The notes below the pieces were generated by a model. That model saw only the letters and a list, made by a program, of their open reading frames with translations, did not search any database and was not told the DNA's origin. DNA of 64,000 nucleotides from Piper betle. Its lineage: Eukaryota; Streptophyta; Magnoliopsida; Piperales; Piperaceae. The stretch lies in contig JAURVB010010433.1 in the NCBI GenBank assembly GCA_033002965.1, positions 1 to 64,000 on the forward strand, written 5' to 3'. This document shows, one piece after another, positions 58,961 through 64,000 of this stretch (position 1 is the first letter of the stretch; each line of letters starts with the position of its first letter). A program made the translations under genes and the position numbers.

Positions 58961-59341
58961 ACGCTCTCATGGCATCGCCAACTGCAGAAGGAAGGGAGAA
59001 GAGAAGCCCCTCTTCCCTTCCTTTGTTGGTGGCATAGCAAATAGCAACCCATCTCATCCCCTCCACGCCGATTCCTCCCCTCAATCCCACGCCCACCCAC
59101 CTCCCCTCTTCGATCCGCGGCCCCCGAAAGGTCCAATCTTTCCGTGGCTCCCTCGCCTCCGCGGGCAGCGGGCGGCCGGCTCCCTGCATGCCGGCGACGT
59201 GTTCGTGCGTATGGCGCAGCGAATGTCAGGTGCGGCGGGGGAGGGGCTGATTAGGGGCCTGCATGGTTTTGAGGGGGAGCGCGGGAGCATGCAGAGCTGG
59301 GCACGTCCAATGAGGTTGGGGTGAGGCGAGAGGCTGCGTTG
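58961..59341 (+). promoter_or_regulatory. GC-rich leader of the DRIP-like gene
   Basis: The sequence changes abruptly from AT-rich to GC-rich about 380 bases before the start codon, as expected for a 5' leader or proximal promoter. The frame of the start codon is closed upstream by a TGA near 59270 with no ATG in between, which supports 59342 as the start. Confidence 0.45.
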
Positions 59342-62300
59342 ATGGCGAGTCAGGTGGTGAAGGTGAGGAAGGAGCTGCTTGCGGCGTGCATGACCTGCCC
59401 GCTCTGCAAGAAGTTGCTCAGGGAGGCGACCACCATATCCGAATGTCTTCATACGTGTGAGTAGATCAGTAGTTTCTTCCTTTTTTTTTTTTTTGTTTTT
59501 TTGATGCTTAGATGGCTTATGCTATCTGTTTGATCTGTTTTTTTGTGGAATTGTTCGTCCTAGTGACGTTGAAGTGTTGTGTTTTTGTGTGTGTCGTAGC
59601 TGTTTCCGTGTAGCTCATGCTCGAATTTTTCTGATTTCGTGTTGTGGAAATGTTGATGAGTGGGTGGGAGCTGTTCTATTATTATTTTTTAACTGTTCAA
59701 ATTGTTGTGGATTATATACTCTTCAGGAATAGGATTTCTCCTCTTTTTTCAAATTCATTCTTCTCGGCCAAATTTGCAAGGAGGGAGATGATGTTGTGTT
59801 TTGTTTTTATTTTTTTTGCATCTGGATTTTCCATTCCGGGCATCAATATTGTTGTATCTGGTAACTATAATTGAGATGAATTTGGATCTTTAGGATCATT
59901 ATTGTCCTTGATTTTCCATTTCGGACATCAGCTTTGATCATTATACTTCAGTAGAAGGAAAACAAACATTTGTTATCTTTTTGAGGTGTAACATTGACAT
60001 CTACACTCAAACTTACCTTTCCTGGTCTTTTTGTCCCTCTAGTATCATGATTGTGGCTGTCATATTCCTCATTGTTCTGACTATACTTTCCTATCAAGGA
60101 ATAGAAACTGTCTAAAAGCTAAAACAAAAACCTGTTATCCTTTTGCTGAGGGCATTCACTTTTACCCTCTAAGTATTATGTTACGCTGTTCTTCCTTATC
60201 AATGTAGTTTCATTATTTAGACTTTGTGCTGAATATACTTCATTTTGAGAAAGATTTAAAAGCTTTAATCCGCTCTGAAATAATAGGAGATAAACATGGT
60301 TGAGTTGAAGGAGGAAGTCCCGTTTGTAGCTTGCTGTAGTGGGTGTTAAGTGGCACAAAAATGTCGTGAAGTAATAGTTGCATGCACTTAAGGAAGTTTT
60401 TCCTACAGTTGAAATGTCCTCATTTTACTGCTAATTTTGTGTTGTCACATTATATACAAACGATAGTGGCATTTGAAGATGATACGTGCCAGAGCACTTT
60501 TTCTTTTGATACTTCTATGCTGTTTAACTGTTTTGACAAATTCCTTGGATTCCTCATTTTTTGTTTCAATACATTCTTCAAAAATGTTTTCTGCTGTTTT
60601 CAACTTATTGTCTTTGTGTATCCTGTCTTTTGTTTCCTTACCTTTTAAGGGTACATCACTTTTAATGATCCCTCTCCAAATTGTCAGTTTGCAGGAAGTG
60701 CATTTACGACAAGCTCACAGAGGAAGAATTTGACTGCTGCCCAATATGCAACATTGATCTTGGTTGTTCCCCTGTGGAGAAGCTTAGGTCAGCTTTCAAT
60801 TTTATATCGTTATCTGTTTGTCATGCAGGTTTCCCTTTTCTTTGCATTTTATTTCTGTTCACTCTCTTTTGCGTACATGGAAAAATTATACACAACACAT
60901 TATGTTAGGATCGCATATTTTATGTACCAATAATATTGACTGGGATTGAGATATAGCATCGTGCACTTGCCAGCATGTGCTGAAATATATTGGTCATTTT
61001 ATTAATAATTTTACCCTTGAATATGATGGGAAGAGGTTTCTAGTATCTTGAAATCTATAGCACATATATCCAGGTTGTACTCTTTGATTTGTGTCTATTC
61101 CTCAATAGTGGTAGTAATTACTGTCTGATTAGTTTTTGCATAATTTTGTCATCGGTTTAGAAGAGAATATAATCAATTGATGACAACAAATCCATCCACT
61201 CGACTGTTACCAGGCTAGTATAAGGCGTGAATGAGTTGAATTTAGTTGCTATTGTTGCCAAAATAATTTGGCACTTTTATCATTGTCTATAGTTCATTTA
61301 TGTCAGATATGTTATTGTTCGCTCATTATAGCTGTCAGTTTCAAGCTTTCAGTCTATTGTACTTTAGCCAATTGCTTGTGCGACCATTCTTGAGGGCAGT
61401 GCATCTGAGGGAGCCATCATCTTATTAATTACATTTTAGTTGGGGCATTTTAGCATGTTACTATTTTTTTTATTTTTTGATATTCAGGCCTGATCATAAT
61501 CTGCAAGATGTAAGGGCAAAAATATTTCCTTTGAAAAGAAGGAAGCTTGATGATCCTGAAGTTGTTTCAGCCTCACCCTTACCTATAAGAAGGAAAGAAA
61601 GGTCTCTATCTTCCTTGGTTGTAAGCACTCCTCGAGTTTCTGCCCAGAGTGGTTTAACAGGGAGGAGGACTAAAGCTGTTGCTAGAAAGGCGGAATCATT
61701 AAGAAATGCTAATTTCCCTCCTAGAGAAGTTGTTAAACAACAGGAGGATTCTTCGGAAGATTGCCTTGCTAGCTCCAGTTTACCTAGTTACTTTAACAAG
61801 ATTTTACAAAATAAACGACAGGTGAGATAACCACCAGTTTTTCGTGTTATAGATAGAAATAGCTGAAGTGTTTGTGGTCTAGTTTACTTTACCCACAATT
61901 TCTGAATTGCCATTTATTGCTGGAGTTAGTCGCAGCTTTTTATTTTATTTGCTGTGCAGCAATTTGACGTTTTCAACATAATAAGCCAATAAAGAGAAAC
62001 TTTCACTTACCAGTTGCAAGTTCACTAAGTTATATTCTTCTGTGCAGAATTTATCCACTGGTGACTCATCAGACAATCTTTCTCTTAAAGATTCAGAGAA
62101 TGGTGAACACTGGTCACCTAAAGGGGACCTCTGGAAGCCCTTGAATTGTCTAGTAGAAGCTGCCAACAGAACAAAATCATTCAAGCCTTGTTCTGTTGTA
62201 AAATCAGAGACATCTTATGGCACTGATAGTGGAAAAACAGCTCTGAAAATCAAGTTCAAGGACAAACTAAAACCACAAGAAGACAAGAATGGTGACCATG

Positions 62301-64000
62301 CGGCTACATCAGGATTGATTAAGACAAAAAGATTTAGAAAGAAAGCAAATGCTTCAAAGGAGTTAAGGTCCTCTGCTCAGGCATTGTTTGATTCGGCAGG
62401 GTTGAAGCTTGAAAGAAGATTTGATCCAATTTGGTGTTCGTTAGTTGCTTCTTGTGACCAGTAAGGGTTCTTTCCAAACAATAGTCAGACGTCTTAGCAT
62501 AATACCGTCATTTATCTCACTTTCATATGCATACGTGCACAATTTTAAAATTTAAGCGTATCATATGCAAGTTCATACAAAGTGATTTCCATCCTGGTGG
62601 GATCAAATCTAGTTTTTGTTTGTGTACAGTATTCTCATACACTGCCCGTTATAACTTAAAAGCATTTTATTCCTGCATTGTATTCCTCTTCATATTGTTT
62701 TATTAAGTATTTGAACTTTTAATCATTCCTGGTTTGTTTCACCTGAAAGAATGAAATGAAATCAAGTTGACAATTTAATAATTGATTAGCAACATTCTGC
62801 ATGATAGTGCAACCATCTGATTCTGTATTGTTACTGCAGCCTTGTGGAGCATATAGGTAGTGAACATAAAAAGGAACTAGGCATCTTCTTTATGTAGATG
62901 TTACAGTGTCTTGATATATACAGACTACTATGCACATATATATTTTTGTATCTTCAGTTTTTCTTCCCTCATTACCCCATTGTGTCGTTTTCAGGCATGG
63001 AGGTACACCACTGCCGCAAATTTCAGCATCTTACTTGAGAATAAAGTGAGTTTTCTTTCAGTTTGTCCTGTTTCTTAACTTTTGGCACGTGTAGTTTTTC
63101 TGAGTTTTTGAAAAAGGTGAGAGAAGATGGCATTAAGTTGTTCTCTTCTATTTTGGTTAGAAGAGTCCAGCTTCTGTGTGAAAAAAACTATTTGTTTCAT
63201 GCCCCTATATCTTTAGTAGTTCATATTTTAATTTTTAGTTCTTTTAACTCTTTGGAAAATCTCGAGGAAATCTTTTCTGGACTATGCTCATGAGATTAAT
63301 CCAAAAAGAAATAAAGAAATAAAGAAAGATAACCTCACCAATGGATTAATTTGGTTATTGTTGATGTAGTGTTTATGTGTTGAATTATAGTTACTGCGTA
63401 CTCGTGTGTCCCTTCTGAAATAGGGTGTGAAACAAAACTCCAACCCCGAATTTTAAGATTCCAAGGTTTCTATCACTTCAACGACGAAGTTTAATAGAAG
63501 AATAAGATTAAAGCTAACAACTATGGAACCAGAAAATTAACTTTATTGATTTAACTCATGTGTATGTTTGCTCTAGGCATTACATATAGAGAAAAATTTT
63601 CATTTTTTAAGTAGAGATATAAAAACTAATATGGGACATAATCGTCTAATAGAATATCAATTAAATAAGACTCTAACTATACTAAGTAACTTCTTAGCAG
63701 AACTCAAATTAGTGAAGGACTCAACTATTAATTGCAAATAGGAAATAAAGTAAGCTTCAAAATTAGGTAACTTCTTATTCTTATTTCTCCTAACATAGAC
63801 TTTAGCTGCCTTAGGATGTCAGCCCTTTTGAGTTAGTCCTTTTTGATCTCTTCTTCATTAATAAGCTGCTGGCCATGAAGAAGAATAAAGCTAGAGCTGA
63901 CCTCATTAATCCAGTTTTTGGAGCCACCTTTGAATAGAATTGCCTTGTTCGTTTCACTAATATATCAACATTTGCCATCATCATGATTCAGAATTCTACA
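59342..64000 (+). CDS. DRIP2: DRIP-type RING-HC E3 ubiquitin ligase, 3' end outside window
   Basis: Nuclear RING ligase of the DREB2A-interacting protein family, which ubiquitinates DREB2A and restrains drought and heat responses. Exons seen: 59342–59456, 60688–60787, 61488–61821, 62048–62460 and 62995–63045. They keep one open frame across all junctions. The start MASQVVKVRKELLAACMTCP is typical. The C3HC4 RING has C19, C22, C35, H37, C40, C43, C56 and C59. The conserved NIDLGCSPVEKLRPDHNLQD follows, then a basic Ser-rich middle (PLKRRK, RKKANA). The RAWUL (ubiquitin-like) domain begins at about FDPIWCSLVASCDQ and continues to LPQISASYLRIK. The rest of that domain (normally ...FIKKYL...) must lie beyond 64000, since I find no matching exon in the last 950 bases. 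DRIP1 and DRIP2 cannot be told apart here. Confidence 0.9.
63046..64000 (+). other. Intron of the DRIP-like gene, possibly with an insertion
   Basis: From the donor at 63046 to the window end there is no further DRIP exon. The part from about 63400 has a texture unlike the earlier introns (less T-rich, more A-rich) and may be an inserted mobile element, but I could not find its ends. Confidence 0.4.

Overview
This is plant nuclear DNA. The genes have several introns with GT–AG borders, the intergenic DNA is very AT-rich and full of decayed transposons, and the proteins are plant-type: a DMR6-like 2-oxoglutarate dioxygenase, plastid ribosomal protein L11, an MTP1-like zinc transporter, complex I NDUFA5, a BRH1-like RING-H2 protein, syntaxin SYP32, a P-class PPR protein, TRAPPC6 and a DRIP-type RING ligase. 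The PPR gene is very GC-rich at its 5' end and AT-rich at its 3' end, a gradient typical of monocots. I infer a non-grass monocot but cannot name the species. I saw no tRNA, rRNA or CRISPR.

Layout. 1–5.3 kb: AT-rich repeats with one GC-rich island. 5.4–18.4 kb: a tandem array of four DMR6-like dioxygenase copies (A–D), all on the + strand. A keeps a full coding set but has a GC donor. B is a pseudogene. C is a fragment with only exons 3–4, fused behind B at a visible recombination junction. D is nearly complete but has an early TAG. 22.5–25 kb: plastid L11. 28–31.3 kb: MTP1-like transporter. 32.4–35.4 kb: NDUFA5 (− strand). 35.4–45.7 kb: a gene desert of transposon remnants (hAT-like foldbacks, a 120-bp tandem repeat, an LTR-like block, a foldback with a GC-rich core). 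45.7–46.4 kb: RING-H2 gene. 49.3–52.1 kb: SYP32. 53.1–55.2 kb: PPR gene (− strand). 55.4–56.5 kb: disrupted TRAPPC6 (− strand). 59.3 kb to the window end: DRIP-like E3 ligase, whose last exons lie outside.

The genes do not form one pathway. Each is an independent unit, and only the dioxygenases form a functional cluster. DMR6-type enzymes hydroxylate salicylic acid (or make flavones) and damp immunity, so a decaying array with one or two usable members would be a plausible recent lineage-specific expansion. SYP32 (Golgi Qa-SNARE) and TRAPPC6 (TRAPP tether) both act in ER–Golgi traffic, but nothing here shows that their proximity matters.

Two kinds of frame damage should be kept apart. In SYP32 and L11 every break is a single-base indel, most at short homopolymers, and undoing them gives exact codon totals close to the usual protein lengths; this suggests uncorrected sequencing error. 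In the dioxygenase array and TRAPPC6 the breaks are of other kinds (5-bp and 40-bp duplications, a 4-bp loss, a large exon deletion, nonsense codons, lost splice sites), which look like genuine decay.
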